Assembly: GCA_016903695.1 (NCBI GenBank)
Contig: JADQBB010000009.1
Span: forward strand, 1-64,000
Origin: Chlorogloea purpurea SAG 13.99
Lineage (GTDB): Bacteria; Cyanobacteriota; Cyanobacteriia; Cyanobacteriales; Microcystaceae
Direction: 5' to 3'
Length of the DNA: 64,000 nt
A program made the position numbers and the translations under genes. This document shows, one piece after another, positions 19,308-28,712 of this stretch (positions within the stretch are counted from its first letter, which is position 1; the number at the start of each line of letters is the position of its first letter). A model generated the notes under the pieces. That model saw only the letters and a program-made list of their open reading frames with translations, made no database searches and had not been told where the DNA came from.

Positions 19308-21031
19308 ATTTGAAACTGTTGGGCGTGGAAATGAGCATAACGTCCGTTGTGCGCCAATAATTCTTCATGGCTACCCGATTCGATAATCTCCCCTTGTTCT
19401 AAAACGATGATTCTATCGGCTCGTCTGACGGTAGCGAGACGGTGAGCGATCACGAATACGGTTCTTCCCTCCATAATCCTCTCTAACGCTTCTTGTACCA
19501 AGCTTTCCGATTCGGAATCCAAAGCCGATGTAGCCTCGTCTAATATGAGTATCCGGGGATTGGAAAGAACGGCCCGAGCGATCGCTATGCGCTGTCTTTG
19601 CCCCCCGGATAAATTCACACCTCGCTCGCCCACGTAGGTATAGTAGCCCTGACTTTGTTCGATGATGAACTGATGGGCGTTAGCTATTTTCGCCGCTCTT
19701 TCCACATCTTCTAGCTCGAAGTCAAATTGACCGAAGGCGATATTTTGAGCTATCGTACCGGAAAATAAAACATTCTCCTGTAACACCATCCCTATCTGTT
19801 GTCGTAAACTTTTAATCGTTACCGATTTAATATCCACGCCATCGATGAAAATTCGTCCCCCTGTAGGGTCATAGAAACGGGGTAGTAGATTTACCAAGGT
19901 GGTTTTTCCCGCACCCGATGGCCCCACTAAAGCGATCATCTCCCCGGGATGGGCGATGAAATCGATATTTTTCAACACGGGTCGATCGCTATTGTACGCG
20001 AAACTCACCCCCCGATACTCCACCTTGCCGGTGATTTCCCCCAAGGGTGACGCGTCGAGCGCCTCTACTATAGCCGGTTTAATCGTCAGTAATTCAAAAA
20101 TCCGATCGATCGAAGCCTGTCCCTGTTTGAATTGATTGTAATTACTGGTAATGTGGGCGATAGGGTCAATCAACATAGCCACCGCCGCCACATAACTGAC
20201 GAAATCAGGCCCCGTGAGACGCTTCTCGGAAATCTGCCAACCGGCTAGAAAGAATAGGAACACTACCCCCATAGCCTGCAAGAAGCCCACCACTACATAT
20301 TGTAAAGCTTTAACTTTCTCCGCCAGAAATTGAGCTTTACGATTGTGTTCCGCTTCTTCTGCGAACAATCGCGTTTGATAATCCTCGGCGGCGAATGCTT
20401 GCACGACTCTAATACCGCCGAACACTTCCGTCAACAGAGAAGCTATATTAGAGATTCCCTGCTGACTGCGGCGAGAATACTTTAACAGTAACTCCCCGAA
20501 ATATCCCACCAACACCCCCAGGAGAGGGGCGATAATAATCACGGCGATCGTTAAACGCCAATTGACAAAAAACATATACCCGAACACCACGATCAACTGT
20601 AGTGCCGAGGGGATAAAATCATGAAAGAACTTATTAACTACCTCCCCGATCCTATCTACATCTTCCGTTAAACGATAGGCAAGATCTCCGGTTTTCGCGG
20701 TTTCAAAATAACTTAAACTCAGGGTTTGAAGATGGGCGTACACTTTACGCCTCAAAGCCAAACTGATCTTTAAAGCCGCGTTGGCCATCAAAGAATCCTG
20801 ACCGTATTGAGAAGCACCCCTGAGAAAGAATACCACCGCGGCCACACCCGCTAGAGAAGCTAAAGCGTCTACATTGCCTTCGCCGATATACTTGGCCATA
20901 CGACCGGCCAACCAAGCTAAAACTGGCCAGAAAAAGGTAAATCCTAACGTACAGATAAAAGCTAAAAATATGGTCGTGGCCTGAGGCCGCAGAAAGGGCA
21001 CTAACTGCCAATAACTAGAACGAGATTTCAA
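19301..21031 (-). CDS. ABC transporter, fused permease-ATPase (MsbA-like)
   Basis: A 576-residue half-transporter that works as a homodimer exporter. Six transmembrane helices occupy about residues 1-310. The ATPase domain shows Walker A GPSGAGKTT (about 370), the Q-loop MVLQEN, signature LSGGQRQR, Walker B ILILDEATSALD and the switch His in VIAHR. Sequence is of the MsbA/BmrA lipid or multidrug exporter class; the substrate cannot be told from sequence. It stands alone on the minus strand, with 47 bp from the GerMN gene upstream, so they may be co-transcribed. Confidence 0.9.
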   Translation of the reverse strand: MKSRSSYWQLVPFLRPQATTIFLAFICTLGFTFFWPVLAWLAGRMAKYIGEGNVDALASLAGVAAVVFFLRGASQYGQDSLMANAALKISLALRRKVYAHLQTLSLSYFETAKTGDLAYRLTEDVDRIGEVVNKFFHDFIPSALQLIVVFGYMFFVNWRLTIAVIIIAPLLGVLVGYFGELLLKYSRRSQQGISNIASLLTEVFGGIRVVQAFAAEDYQTRLFAEEAEHNRKAQFLAEKVKALQYVVVGFLQAMGVVFLFFLAGWQISEKRLTGPDFVSYVAAVAMLIDPIAHITSNYNQFKQGQASIDRIFELLTIKPAIVEALDASPLGEITGKVEYRGVSFAYNSDRPVLKNIDFIAHPGEMIALVGPSGAGKTTLVNLLPRFYDPTGGRIFIDGVDIKSVTIKSLRQQIGMVLQENVLFSGTIAQNIAFGQFDFELEDVERAAKIANAHQFIIEQSQGYYTYVGERGVNLSGGQRQRIAIARAVLSNPRILILDEATSALDSESESLVQEALERIMEGRTVFVIAHRLATVRRADRIIVLEQGEIIESGSHEELLAHNGRYAHFHAQQFQIQ

Positions 21032-21078
21032 AATAGATTGATAAAAATAGATTTACTCAAGTATATTACAAGGCTTTA

Positions 21079-21756
21079 CTAATTCCCCGACAGTTGGAAA
21101 TTATCCTCGAAGGCTTTTCTCGTCATCGGTTGATCGATCATTAAGCCATGACTCTCACCTAATAATTCTAAAGGTTGACCGCCGACAGAAATCCAAACCT
21201 TGGCTTCAGGGTCTAAACTGGTAGCGGTGTAAATCACTTGGGCTAAACGTCCGATTAAAACGTCAGATCCGTCATCGGCGGTGAATTCTTTCGATAAATC
21301 CAGTTTCACTCCAGTTTTATCGGCTTTGATGTGCAGCAATTTGGTGCCTTCGGGCAACATGGTACTATTGCCTGGGTCGCTCGAACCCTGTAACAATGTA
21401 GTGAAAGCTTGTTTTAATGCTACAGTTTTATCGCCCGATTTTTGTACTTCCAGTGGTTGCGCCACCAATCTCGTATCTTTATCGGTGATTTTCAACCAAT
21501 ATACCCGCGGCGATTCGGTTGTGATCGGGGTAGTTACCTGGTTCGGCTGGCTGATCTCCACGGGAACCGGTGAGGGTTGCGGCGAGGTAATCGCGGAGGG
21601 AATTGTCTCTACAACTGGAGATTTAACGGTGGTAGGGGCGGAACTAGATCTATGGAATGTTAACCAGGCCGTAGCACCACCGGCCGCGAATAAACTTAGA
21701 CCGACGGCAATTAACCAGCCTAGAGAAAAACGATTATTGTTGCGATTCTCTTGCAT
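21079..21756 (-). CDS. GerMN domain lipoprotein-like or membrane-anchored protein
   Basis: An N-terminal transmembrane anchor (GWLIAVGLSLFAAGG), a Pro/Thr/Ser-rich linker up to about residue 85, then a GerMN domain: VYWLKITDKDTRLVAQPLEV, LKQAFTTLLQG, LPEGTKLLHI, VKLDLSKEF and RLAQVIYTATSL. GerMN domains occur in exported envelope proteins of Firmicutes and cyanobacteria, associated with peptidoglycan or spore germination; the precise role here is unknown. The start at 21756 (MQENRNNN) is preferred because the upstream eight residues precede a typical basic N-terminus; 21780 is possible. Confidence 0.8.
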   Translation of the reverse strand: MQENRNNNRFSLGWLIAVGLSLFAAGGATAWLTFHRSSSAPTTVKSPVVETIPSAITSPQPSPVPVEISQPNQVTTPITTESPRVYWLKITDKDTRLVAQPLEVQKSGDKTVALKQAFTTLLQGSSDPGNSTMLPEGTKLLHIKADKTGVKLDLSKEFTADDGSDVLIGRLAQVIYTATSLDPEAKVWISVGGQPLELLGESHGLMIDQPMTRKAFEDNFQLSGN

Positions 21757-21819
21757 AATTTTTAATTTTAACGCTCCCAATGCTTCTAGACAGTTTTTAT
21801 AGCTCTAGGTGTTCCCAGA

Positions 21820-22626
21820 TCAGGGGGTTTTCGCCACCCGCAGGAATCCGGCTAATTCTAGGGTATCTTCATCGTTGCGGAATTGGAGAATCCTCGCCGT
21901 AATTCCCGATTTTTCTAATCTTTGCAAATCTAGCTCTTCTGTAAAACGATCTGTGAATCCTTTTAAAAGGCGCGTCGATAATCTCCGTCCGTTGAGCTTA
22001 CCTTCAGGGTCACTTAGTTGGATCGATCGACCGTTAACCACTTTCACGCTCACTTCTAAGGTTAAGTCCAAGGGGTCAGTAGGGACATTTTCCGCCATGA
22101 AAGGTTGCGCTTGTATTTGTAGGTTGAAGCGACGATCGGGCAGAAATTGCAACTGTACTTTTTCCAGTTTATAACTTTGTACCGCCATTCCTTCCTGTTT
22201 GGGTATCAAACCATCGACGATCTTCTGTAACCTGGCTTTTATATCGGCAGATTGTAAGGCTGTATTGATGTCCCTCTCTTTTAATACCAAGCGGAAAGCC
22301 CCGCTAGCGTCACGCCGTAGCGCTCGCGATATGGTAGTGTTCTTCTCGCGTAGGGTGGCGAGATCGATATTTATCGGGTCGGTTTCCAATTCAAAAGTTT
22401 CTATGCGGGCGTTGGCAATGGGATAAATACCCCTGGCCCCTATGCGAATTCGATCGACCTTCCCATCTATAATTTGATAGCTCGGAACGTTATCCACCCG
22501 CACTGCTAAAACTTCAGTTTTGTGTAGCTGACTTCTCGCCACATCTCCTAACACTTTATCGATGATCAAACCGGCGGGAGCCAATAGTGTCAGGAAACTC
22601 GAAACAATAATCGTTAACCATTCCAT
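21820..22626 (-). CDS. DUF2993 (LmeA-like) lipid-binding protein
   Basis: A 268-residue protein with an N-terminal hydrophobic segment (WLTIIVSSFLTLLAPAGLI). The DUF2993 core follows: VRVDNVPSYQIIDGKVDRIRIGARG, then a repeating beta-strand pattern ending with FTDRFTEELDLQRLEKSGITARILQF. In mycobacteria the homologue LmeA is a periplasmic phospholipid-binding protein affecting lipomannan elongation; the cyanobacterial role is not established. It lies just downstream of rpsA behind a terminator, so it is probably transcribed separately. Confidence 0.82.
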   Translation of the reverse strand: MEWLTIIVSSFLTLLAPAGLIIDKVLGDVARSQLHKTEVLAVRVDNVPSYQIIDGKVDRIRIGARGIYPIANARIETFELETDPINIDLATLREKNTTISRALRRDASGAFRLVLKERDINTALQSADIKARLQKIVDGLIPKQEGMAVQSYKLEKVQLQFLPDRRFNLQIQAQPFMAENVPTDPLDLTLEVSVKVVNGRSIQLSDPEGKLNGRRLSTRLLKGFTDRFTEELDLQRLEKSGITARILQFRNDEDTLELAGFLRVAKTP

Positions 22627-22644
22627 AGAACGAATCTCTATAAA

Positions 22645-22676
22645 ACTAAAAAAGAGGGACGCGCCCTCTTTTTTTT
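22645..22676 (-). terminator. Rho-independent terminator after rpsA
   Basis: AAAGAGGG (22651-22658), a 5-nt loop, then CCCTCTTT (22664-22671). Read on the minus strand the stem is followed by a run of T, placing it directly after the rpsA stop. The plus strand also has a T run, so it could act in both directions. Confidence 0.85.
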
Positions 22677-22681
22677 TCCAT

Positions 22682-23680
22682 TTATTCCTCAGCGGCGCTG
22701 ACGAGAGCTAATTCGATTTCGTCCACTTCTTCAAGGGCCGGTGGCGCTTCGATTTCTTCCTCTAGGGGGATGCCTTCCGCTTGCGCTCTTAATTTCTCTC
22801 TATATTTCATCGCCATCTCTTCGGCTTTTTCAAACACTAGAGGGCGATTTTTCAACATATCTCCCGGTTCCGGTTCTAATTGTTTCGTCGATAGGGAGAT
22901 ACGTCCTCTTTCCGCGTCTAAGTCGATGATCATGACTTTCATCTCATCGTTAACGTTGAAGACGCTGTGGGGTGTATCGATATGGTCGTGAGAAATTTCG
23001 GAAATGTGTAGCAATCCGCTCACGCCGCCGATGTCGATGAAAGCACCGTAGGGTTTGATACCTCTAACGGAACCGATAACCACTTGTCCCACTTCTAAAC
23101 CGTTCATCTTGCGTTCTACTAGGGCGCGACGATGGCTGAGGACGAGGCGGTTTCTATCTTCGTCTACTTCTAAAAATTTCAGGGGTAAATCTTGACCTAC
23201 TAAGTCTTCTTTGGCTTCTCTGGTGCTAATGTGAGAGCCTGGAATGAATCCTCTCAGTCCTTCGATGCGGACTAGGGCCCCGCCTCGGTTGGTGGCGAAG
23301 ACGTTGGATCTTACTGTAGCGTCTTCTTGTTGTAATTGGCGGACTCTCTCCCAAGCGCGCATATATTCGATGCGGCGGATGGATAGGGTTAATTGTCCGT
23401 CTTCATTTTCATCGGTGAGGATGAAAAATTCGCGAGTTTCGTTGGATTGTAGCACTTCACCGGGATCATCGACTCTATTAATCGACATTTCCTGTACGGG
23501 GATGAAAGCTGCGGTTTTGGCCCCGATGTCGATCAGCGCGCCTCGCGGCTCCATGCTGAATACTGTACCCGCTACAATATCCCCAGGGCTGAAATGATAG
23601 TCGTATTTGTCCAGTAAGGCGGCAAATTGGTCGTGCGTGAATGCGATCGTTCTAGAGTTACTGTTTTTTTGCGTGGTCAT
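22682..23680 (-). CDS. rpsA: 30S ribosomal protein S1, three-S1-domain cyanobacterial form
   Basis: A 332-residue protein with three S1 RNA-binding domains at about residues 30-105, 120-190 and 195-275, each an OB-fold with the G-x-V-x-G start (GDIVAGTVFSMEPRGALIDIG; GLEVGQVVIGSVRGIKPYGAFIDIGG). This is shorter than the six-domain E. coli S1 and matches cyanobacterial and plastid S1, which bind mRNA leaders at the 30S platform. The C-terminus is acidic and Pro/Glu-rich. The gene follows nrdR and psbT in the order known from marine and freshwater cyanobacteria. The terminator lies 6 bp downstream. Confidence 0.95.
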   Translation of the reverse strand: MTTQKNSNSRTIAFTHDQFAALLDKYDYHFSPGDIVAGTVFSMEPRGALIDIGAKTAAFIPVQEMSINRVDDPGEVLQSNETREFFILTDENEDGQLTLSIRRIEYMRAWERVRQLQQEDATVRSNVFATNRGGALVRIEGLRGFIPGSHISTREAKEDLVGQDLPLKFLEVDEDRNRLVLSHRRALVERKMNGLEVGQVVIGSVRGIKPYGAFIDIGGVSGLLHISEISHDHIDTPHSVFNVNDEMKVMIIDLDAERGRISLSTKQLEPEPGDMLKNRPLVFEKAEEMAMKYREKLRAQAEGIPLEEEIEAPPALEEVDEIELALVSAAEE

Positions 23681-23883
23681 GTATGTTGTTAGTTCCTAAG
23701 AGTTGTCTCTATAGGTTTTTTCCTCCTATTATTGTACAGTTCCTTTTTTGGTTCCCAGGTTCTTATCCCGGCGGACAAACTGCCGTGCCCAGACTATTTA
23801 TCTTCTCGCTCAATAAAATTATCAAACATAGTTTTGATACCTTTATTTTCAAGATACAGATATATAATTATAACCCACGGTGG

Positions 23884-24393
23884 TTAACTTGACTTGAGCG
23901 CTTGGGAATCTTGAGCGTAATCCCAATTATCTTCTTTTCTCTCTATGCTTTGAAGTTCGTTGAGAGTATCTACGAAATCCCTGATGCCCTGGAAGTGTCC
24001 GTAGACGGAAGCGAATCTTACATAAGCTACTTCCGATTCGTCCCGGAGATATTCTAAGACCATTTCCCCGATCGATCCACTGCTGATTTCCTGTTTCGGT
24101 TTCTGTTGTAGTCTCGCTTCGATCTCATCGACGATACTCCCCAATCTACCCAGACTCACCCCCGTTTTCTCACAGGCCCGCACCATCCCTCGCAACAGTT
24201 TCGAGCGATCAAAAGCTTCTTTTTTGCCATCCCGTTTCACCACGGTAATCGGCACGAATTCGATTCTCTCGTAGGTGGTGAACCTGTGTTTGCATTGTAA
24301 ACATTCTCTCCTTCTACGGATACTCTGCCCGTTTTCTGAAGAGCGCGATTCTAATACACGGCTATCGGTGTGCTGACAGTTGGGACATTGCAT
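23884..24393 (-). CDS. nrdR: Transcriptional repressor NrdR
   Basis: Zinc-ribbon and ATP-cone repressor of ribonucleotide reductase genes, binding NrdR boxes when dATP/ATP levels are high. I start it at the ATG at 24393 ([17 protein letters not shown]), the conserved NrdR N-terminus; the frame extends upstream through non-conserved sequence. The zinc ribbon has CPNC and CLQC, followed by the ATP-cone from about residue 49 ([19 protein letters not shown]) and a C-terminal [15 protein letters not shown]. 169 residues. Downstream of psbT on the same strand. Confidence 0.95.
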   Translation of the reverse strand: MQCPNCQHTDSRVLESRSSENGQSIRRRRECLQCKHRFTTYERIEFVPITVVKRDGKKEAFDRSKLLRGMVRACEKTGVSLGRLGSIVDEIEARLQQKPKQEISSGSIGEMVLEYLRDESEVAYVRFASVYGHFQGIRDFVDTLNELQSIERKEDNWDYAQDSQALKSS

Positions 24394-24484
24394 AGGCTCA
24401 AGAGATAGAAAATACAAAAACCTGAGCCGGTGAATATCCTTTTGGGGGGATAAACGGCTCAAAGTTGGTTTGTGATTACTGACT

Positions 24485-24580
24485 CTACTTTTCGATGCGG
24501 GGAGGTTCGCGAAAGGCGATGGCAAAGAAAAGCACTGATAAAGCCATAATTAACACTAAGATGTAGGCTACACTTTCCAT
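24485..24580 (-). CDS. psbT: Photosystem II protein PsbT
   Basis: A 31-residue single-helix PSII subunit read as [18 protein letters not shown] through REPPRIEK and a TAG stop. The N-terminal MESVAYI and the C-terminal FREPPRIEK are diagnostic. PsbT sits at the PSII dimer interface next to CP47/D1 and helps recovery of the QA-binding region after photodamage. An AGGA motif lies about 8 nt upstream of the ATG. In most cyanobacteria and plastids psbT directly follows psbB; here the upstream neighbour is rplL and psbB is not in the window, while the downstream order psbT-nrdR-rpsA is preserved. Confidence 0.97.
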   Translation of the reverse strand: MESVAYILVLIMALSVLFFAIAFREPPRIEK

Positions 24581-24650
24581 GTTAATAATTCCTGAAATTG
24601 CATTACCTTTTTATGGTATCAGCAAATGAGGGTTTAGGAAAACGAGTCTA

Positions 24651-25055
24651 CTATTTAACGCTAACTTTCGCTCCCGATTCTTCCAGTTGTTTTTTGATGT
24701 TTTCGGCATCATCTTTAGTGGTGGCTTCTTTAACGGCTTTAGGCGCTGCTTCTACTAAGTCTTTAGCTTCTTTGAGTCCTAAACCGGTGATGGTACGAAC
24801 TACTTTCAAGATAGCGATTTTCTTATCGGCGGGTACGTCTTCTAAGATCACGTCGAATTCGGTTTTTTCTTCGACGGGTTCAGCGGCGGCGGCCGCGCCA
24901 CCGCCACCGGCTGCGGGGGCCATCATCATCATGCCGCCCGCGGGAGCAGCGGCGCTGACTCCGAAAGCGTCTTCGATTTGTTTAACTAATTCGGAAGCTT
25001 CTAACAGAGTTAAAGATTTTAACTGTTCTAAAATTTCATCGGTTTTAGCTGACAT
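24651..25055 (-). CDS. rplL: 50S ribosomal protein L7/L12
   Basis: A 134-residue stalk protein. The N-terminal dimerisation domain ([25 protein letters not shown]) is followed by a flexible hinge of Ala/Gly/Met/Pro (about residues 35-60), here long and rich in Gly, and the C-terminal factor-binding domain ([41 protein letters not shown]). The stalk recruits EF-Tu and EF-G. Last gene of the rplK-A-J-L block, 39 bp after rplJ. Confidence 0.97.
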   Translation of the reverse strand: MSAKTDEILEQLKSLTLLEASELVKQIEDAFGVSAAAPAGGMMMMAPAAGGGGAAAAAEPVEEKTEFDVILEDVPADKKIAILKVVRTITGLGLKEAKDLVEAAPKAVKEATTKDDAENIKKQLEESGAKVSVK

Positions 25056-25094
25056 GGATTCGTCTCCTGATAATGGTTATAAAGGTTGAAAAGT

Positions 25095-25661
25095 TTAAGC
25101 TGCGTTGTCTTCTTGAGCCGCCATCGCTCCTAATACTCTGCCCAACGAAGATGGTACTTCGTTGATACCGCGTCCTAGGGAGGAAGGTACTTCGTTGATA
25201 GTGCGAGCCAGTCCCGTAGCTACGGAGTTCAGCGCTCCCGCTACTTGTGCGAGTAACTGTTCTTTCGACGGTAGATCGGCGATCGCTTTAACCTGTTCTT
25301 CGGTGAGAAGTTGGCCTTGCATCACGCCGCCGCGGAACTCGGTTTTTTTACTTTCTTTCTTGAAGTCTTGATAAGCTTTATAAGCCCCACCAATATCTTC
25401 TTTCACCAGTAGAAAAGCGGATGTACCTGACAGTAATTCTGTCATCGGTTTCCAGTTGTGATCCTCTTCTACTGCCAATCTCATCAAGGTATTTTTAGTT
25501 ACCTTACACACCGTTCCCACGGGAATCAAGCGCTTTCTGAGGTTGGTTATCTCGGCGACTGTTAAACCTTGGTAATCGATTACCACGGCTAACTGTGCCT
25601 GTTGCAAAAGCCCTTTCAGATCTTCGATGATCTCGTCTTTGCTCTCTCGGGTTCTCCCCAT
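25095..25661 (-). CDS. rplJ: 50S ribosomal protein L10
   Basis: A 188-residue protein anchoring L7/L12 dimers on the 50S stalk. I start at the ATG at 25661 (MGRTRESKDEIIEDLKGL), which follows an excellent GGAGGTGAGACAAGG ribosome site; the frame extends 10 residues upstream to 25691 without support. Core motifs are VVIDYQGLTVAEITNLRKRL and KVTKNTLMRLA. The extreme C-terminus carries a near-duplicated RGINEVPSSLGR segment (about residues 160-175), unusual but in frame. Expression is expected to be controlled by the upstream L10 leader. Confidence 0.95.
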   Translation of the reverse strand: MGRTRESKDEIIEDLKGLLQQAQLAVVIDYQGLTVAEITNLRKRLIPVGTVCKVTKNTLMRLAVEEDHNWKPMTELLSGTSAFLLVKEDIGGAYKAYQDFKKESKKTEFRGGVMQGQLLTEEQVKAIADLPSKEQLLAQVAGALNSVATGLARTINEVPSSLGRGINEVPSSLGRVLGAMAAQEDNAA

Positions 25662-25714
25662 CCTTGTCTCACCTCCTGTGCTTGGGGACATTAATCAGCT
25701 ATGCACAAGCTAAA

Positions 25715-25846
25715 TTCACCCCTTGTAGCGCCGGGGTCGGGAAGACACAACACTCAGAGAATACCCTGATTGCTTTTTCGTGTTTCTCGCTCCAACCTCG
25801 GCAGGATATTTAAGCTTAGTCGCACCTGCTGTCTTTGGCTTGAACC
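25715..25846 (-). promoter_or_regulatory. Ribosomal protein L10 leader (autoregulatory mRNA structure)
   Basis: In the 289-bp gap between rplA and rplJ the minus strand contains AAAGACAGCAGGTGCG, then AATATCCTGCCGAGGTTGG and further down ACCCCGGCGCTACAAGGGG. The AGCAGG/CCTGC helix with the adjacent kink-turn-like GCCGAGG is the conserved core of the L10 leader, where the L10-L12 complex binds to repress rplJL translation or transcription. Boundaries are approximate. Confidence 0.8.
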
Positions 25847-25950
25847 AATAGACTTTTAATTATATCACGTTTTTGGGAATTGGGAACCGGGGGTTAGGGG
25901 TTGGGGGAAGAAATAGCAATTCCTAATTCCTCACTCCCAAATCCCGCTCG

Positions 25951-26661
25951 CTAGTCGCCCAGTTTTAGATCCCGCAGACTGTTAACGTCCACTTGTATTG
26001 AAGGCCCCATCGAGGAGGAAACGAAAACAGTGCGCCAGTAACGACCTTTAGCCCCGGAGGGACGATTACGATCGATCGTTTCCTGTAAGGACTTCAAATT
26101 CATTAACAAGTCTTCCGCCTCGAAAGAAGCCTTACCGAACATGACGTGAACAATCCCGCTACGGTCAGCGCGGAACTCCTGTTTACCGGCTTTAAACTCG
26201 TTAATCGCCCCGGCGAGGTCTGTCGTCACCGTACCACCTTTAGGCGAGGGCATTAAACCGCGGGGGCCTAATTGACGACCCAACTTAGCCACTTTCGGCA
26301 TCATATCGGGGGTAGCGATGAGGACTTCAAAATCCATCATCCCTTTGGCGATTTCTTCGATCAATTCTTCAGAACCAACAATATCAGCGCCTGCATTAGT
26401 AGCCGCCTGTACTTGCTCACCGCGGGTAATTACAGCGATTCTCACGGTTTGACCCGTCCCTTTGGGAAAAGTCACGGTAGTACGCAGTTGCTGGTCGGTG
26501 TATTTCGGGTCTATCCCCAATCTAACGTGGGCTTCCGCTGTTTCATCGAACTTGGCGGTAGCGGTTTCTTTCATTAACTTCAAGGCTTCTAAAGGATCAT
26601 AAGCCTTATCTTCTACCTTAGCTAGTGCGTCTCTTAAACGCTTGGAAATTTTCTTTGCCAT
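25951..26661 (-). CDS. rplA: 50S ribosomal protein L1
   Basis: A 236-residue 23S rRNA-binding protein of the E-site stalk, also a known autorepressor in many bacteria. Family motifs include [51 protein letters not shown], and the L1 signature [25 protein letters not shown]. Length and ends match cyanobacterial L1. Downstream of rplK by 54 bp on the same strand. Confidence 0.97.
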   Translation of the reverse strand: MAKKISKRLRDALAKVEDKAYDPLEALKLMKETATAKFDETAEAHVRLGIDPKYTDQQLRTTVTFPKGTGQTVRIAVITRGEQVQAATNAGADIVGSEELIEEIAKGMMDFEVLIATPDMMPKVAKLGRQLGPRGLMPSPKGGTVTTDLAGAINEFKAGKQEFRADRSGIVHVMFGKASFEAEDLLMNLKSLQETIDRNRPSGAKGRYWRTVFVSSSMGPSIQVDVNSLRDLKLGD

Positions 26662-26715
26662 CTGTTGATCTCCTTGGGTAATAGCGAAGTTTCCTTCTCC
26701 CCTATAATTGAACGA

Positions 26716-27141
26716 TTAGTCTTTGATACTGACACCCATATTCCGGGCTGTGCCGGCCACGATTCTCATCGCCGCTTCGATGTCGTTAGCGTTGAGGTCT
26801 GGCATCTTCGTTTGAGCGATCTCTCGCAGTTGGGCGTTAGTGATGGTGGCCACTTTTTTCTTATTCGGCTCGTTGGAACCTCTTTCCACACCGGCCGCTT
26901 TACGAATTAAAACCGAGGCGGGAGGAGTTTTGAGAACGAAGGTAAAACTTCTGTCTTCAAATACCGAAATTTCCACCGGGATGATCATTCCCGCCTGATC
27001 TGCGGTTTTAGCGTTGTATTCCTTACAGAAGGCCATGATATTCACCCCGTGTTGACCCAGGGCGGGGCCTACCGGGGGCGCTGGGTTGGCTTTACCGGCG
27101 GGTAAAGCTAATTTAATTAACGCGACTACTTTTTTTGGCAT
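26716..27141 (-). CDS. rplK: 50S ribosomal protein L11
   Basis: A 141-residue protein of the GTPase-associated centre. The N-terminal domain begins [45 protein letters not shown] (proline-rich thiostrepton-binding region) and the rRNA-binding C-terminal domain ends [25 protein letters not shown]. Only 3 nt separate it from the nusG stop. Confidence 0.97.
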   Translation of the reverse strand: MPKKVVALIKLALPAGKANPAPPVGPALGQHGVNIMAFCKEYNAKTADQAGMIIPVEISVFEDRSFTFVLKTPPASVLIRKAAGVERGSNEPNKKKVATITNAQLREIAQTKMPDLNANDIEAAMRIVAGTARNMGVSIKD

Positions 27142-27144
27142 GAT

Positions 27145-27780
27145 TTAGTTTTGTTTTTCTACTTGGTTAAATTCCAGTTCCACGGGTGTATCCCGCCCGA
27201 AAATCGAGAGGAGGGCTTTAAGTTTGTTTCTTTCTGGACTGACTTCGATGACTTCACCGGCGAAGTCTTTGAAGGGCCCCGAAAGCACGAGAATTTTATC
27301 GCCCGCTTCCATGTCGATTTTGACTACTGGTTCTTGTCCCTGTACTTGTTTGAAGATGCGGTCTACTTCTGACGGACTCAGGGGTACGGGGCGGACGTGG
27401 CCTCTACCTCTGCCTGAATAACGTTTTTGTTCGGCACCGACAAAGTTGATAACGTTGGGGGTGTTTTTGACTACCTGCCAGGCATCATCGTCCATCAGCA
27501 TCCTCACCAGTACGTAGCCGGGGAAGACTTTCTCTTCTCCGTGTTGTCTGGATCCGTCTTTACGGACTTTGATCGTGGCACTTTGGGGGATTTGTATTTG
27601 AAAAATTCGATCGGCCACGTTGAGGGTGTGAATGCGTTGTTCTAAGTTGGACTTGACCCGCTTTTCACATCCCGAAGCTACCTGCACGGCGTACCAGCGC
27701 GATTTCGCCATGTTCTGTTCGATCTGGCGTTCTACGTCTAGAACTACTGGCTCGATGGGAGTTTCATCTTCTTGGCTCAT
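27145..27780 (-). CDS. nusG: Transcription termination/antitermination factor NusG
   Basis: NusG binds RNA polymerase and, through its KOW domain, Rho or ribosomal S10. The NGN domain starts at RWYAVQVASGCEKRVKSNLEQRI (about residue 29) and the KOW domain at VKIDMEAGDKILVLSGPFKDFAGEV. I start at the ATG at 27780 (MSQEDETPIEP), which overlaps the secE stop as ATGA; the frame extends eight codons farther upstream. Cyanobacterial NusG commonly has a short acidic N-terminal extension like this one. 211 residues. Confidence 0.95.
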   Translation of the reverse strand: MSQEDETPIEPVVLDVERQIEQNMAKSRWYAVQVASGCEKRVKSNLEQRIHTLNVADRIFQIQIPQSATIKVRKDGSRQHGEEKVFPGYVLVRMLMDDDAWQVVKNTPNVINFVGAEQKRYSGRGRGHVRPVPLSPSEVDRIFKQVQGQEPVVKIDMEAGDKILVLSGPFKDFAGEVIEVSPERNKLKALLSIFGRDTPVELEFNQVEKQN

Positions 27781-28022
27781 TTGAATATCTGTCCTGCGCC
27801 CCAAGTGAAAAAGTTATCCACCAGATAAATTAAAGTGGCGACTAGAGTGACCATTAGCATGACCGCAGCGGATTCGCTCAGTAGTTGTTGCCGACTGGGC
27901 CAAACCACTTTGCCTAATTCTTCTTTGGTCTCGCTGATAACTTCACTCAGTTGGAACTTTTTCTCTGGTTCTTTGTTATCGTTGGTCTCTTTTTTTTCGA
28001 TCTGTTGCTCTTTTTTGGCCAC
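27777..28022 (-). CDS. secE: Preprotein translocase subunit SecE
   Basis: An 81-residue SecYEG subunit with one C-terminal membrane helix. After a charged N-terminal region rich in Lys/Glu comes the conserved amphipathic segment FQLSEVISETKEELGKVVWPSRQQLLSESAAVML and the single transmembrane helix ending in YLVDNFFTWG. Sits in the canonical order tRNA-Trp - secE - nusG; the ATGA overlap with nusG indicates translational coupling. Confidence 0.96.
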   Translation of the reverse strand: MAKKEQQIEKKETNDNKEPEKKFQLSEVISETKEELGKVVWPSRQQLLSESAAVMLMVTLVATLIYLVDNFFTWGAGQIFK

Positions 28023-28142
28023 GATTTTTTAATCCTCTCTTTAGGTTTCGTTATTAATAACTTAACACCTAAACCACTGGCTATTACTCCCCTTTTCTTG
28101 TCCCTCTACGGGTCTGGAGAGCTATTGACTTGGGATAACCCA

Positions 28143-28215
28143 CGCGCCCTGGAGGACTTGAACCCCCGACATCAGGTTTTGGAGACCTGCGTTCTACCAA
28201 CTGAACTAAGAGCGC
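28143..28215 (-). tRNA. trnW: tRNA-Trp (CCA)
   Basis: Minus-strand cloverleaf with acceptor GCGCTCT/AGGGCGC, D arm TAGTTCAGTTGGTAGAACG, anticodon stem CAGGT/ACCTG and loop CTCCAAA (anticodon CCA), and T arm GGGGGTTCAAGTCCTCC. Discriminator G73 as in other tRNA-Trp. Position between rplS and secE is the usual cyanobacterial arrangement. CCA is not encoded. Confidence 0.96.
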
Positions 28216-28285
28216 ATTTTTTGCTCTTACTCATTTTAGCGTAGTTTGAGGCCAATTGCTCTCAAGGGGAAAAATGCCAATGAGT

Positions 28286-28648
28286 TTAGAGAGGTCGATC
28301 GAAACGTTCTTGCACCCTGGTGGCTTTACCCACGCGGTCACGAAGATAGAATAACTTCGCCCTGCGTACTTTACCCCTACGGATGATCTTGATATTGGCG
28401 ATTCTGGGAGAGTGTAGTAAGAATACTCTTTCTACTCCCACGCCTTGGAAGATACGCCGCACGGTGATGGTTTCATTGATACCGCCATGACGTTTGGCGA
28501 TGACAACTCCTTCATAGGGCTGTATTCTTTCTTTACCGCCTTCAACGATCCTGACCCCGACTTTAATCGTATCACCGACGTGAATCGTGGGTAGGTCTGT
28601 TTTCAGGTATTCGGCTTCTATGGATCTGATGATTTCTTCTGTCTTCAT
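28286..28648 (-). CDS. rplS: 50S ribosomal protein L19
   Basis: A 120-residue protein at the 30S-50S interface. It contains [57 protein letters not shown] and the basic C-terminal [20 protein letters not shown], covering the whole family. First gene of the minus-strand translation cluster, upstream of tRNA-Trp. Confidence 0.97.
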   Translation of the reverse strand: MKTEEIIRSIEAEYLKTDLPTIHVGDTIKVGVRIVEGGKERIQPYEGVVIAKRHGGINETITVRRIFQGVGVERVFLLHSPRIANIKIIRRGKVRRAKLFYLRDRVGKATRVQERFDRPL

Positions 28649-28712
28649 CGCTCGTTGCCAAACTCACAATTTTTTATCATACCCCATTTTTATTTTCTTG
28701 GATAGTCTCAAC

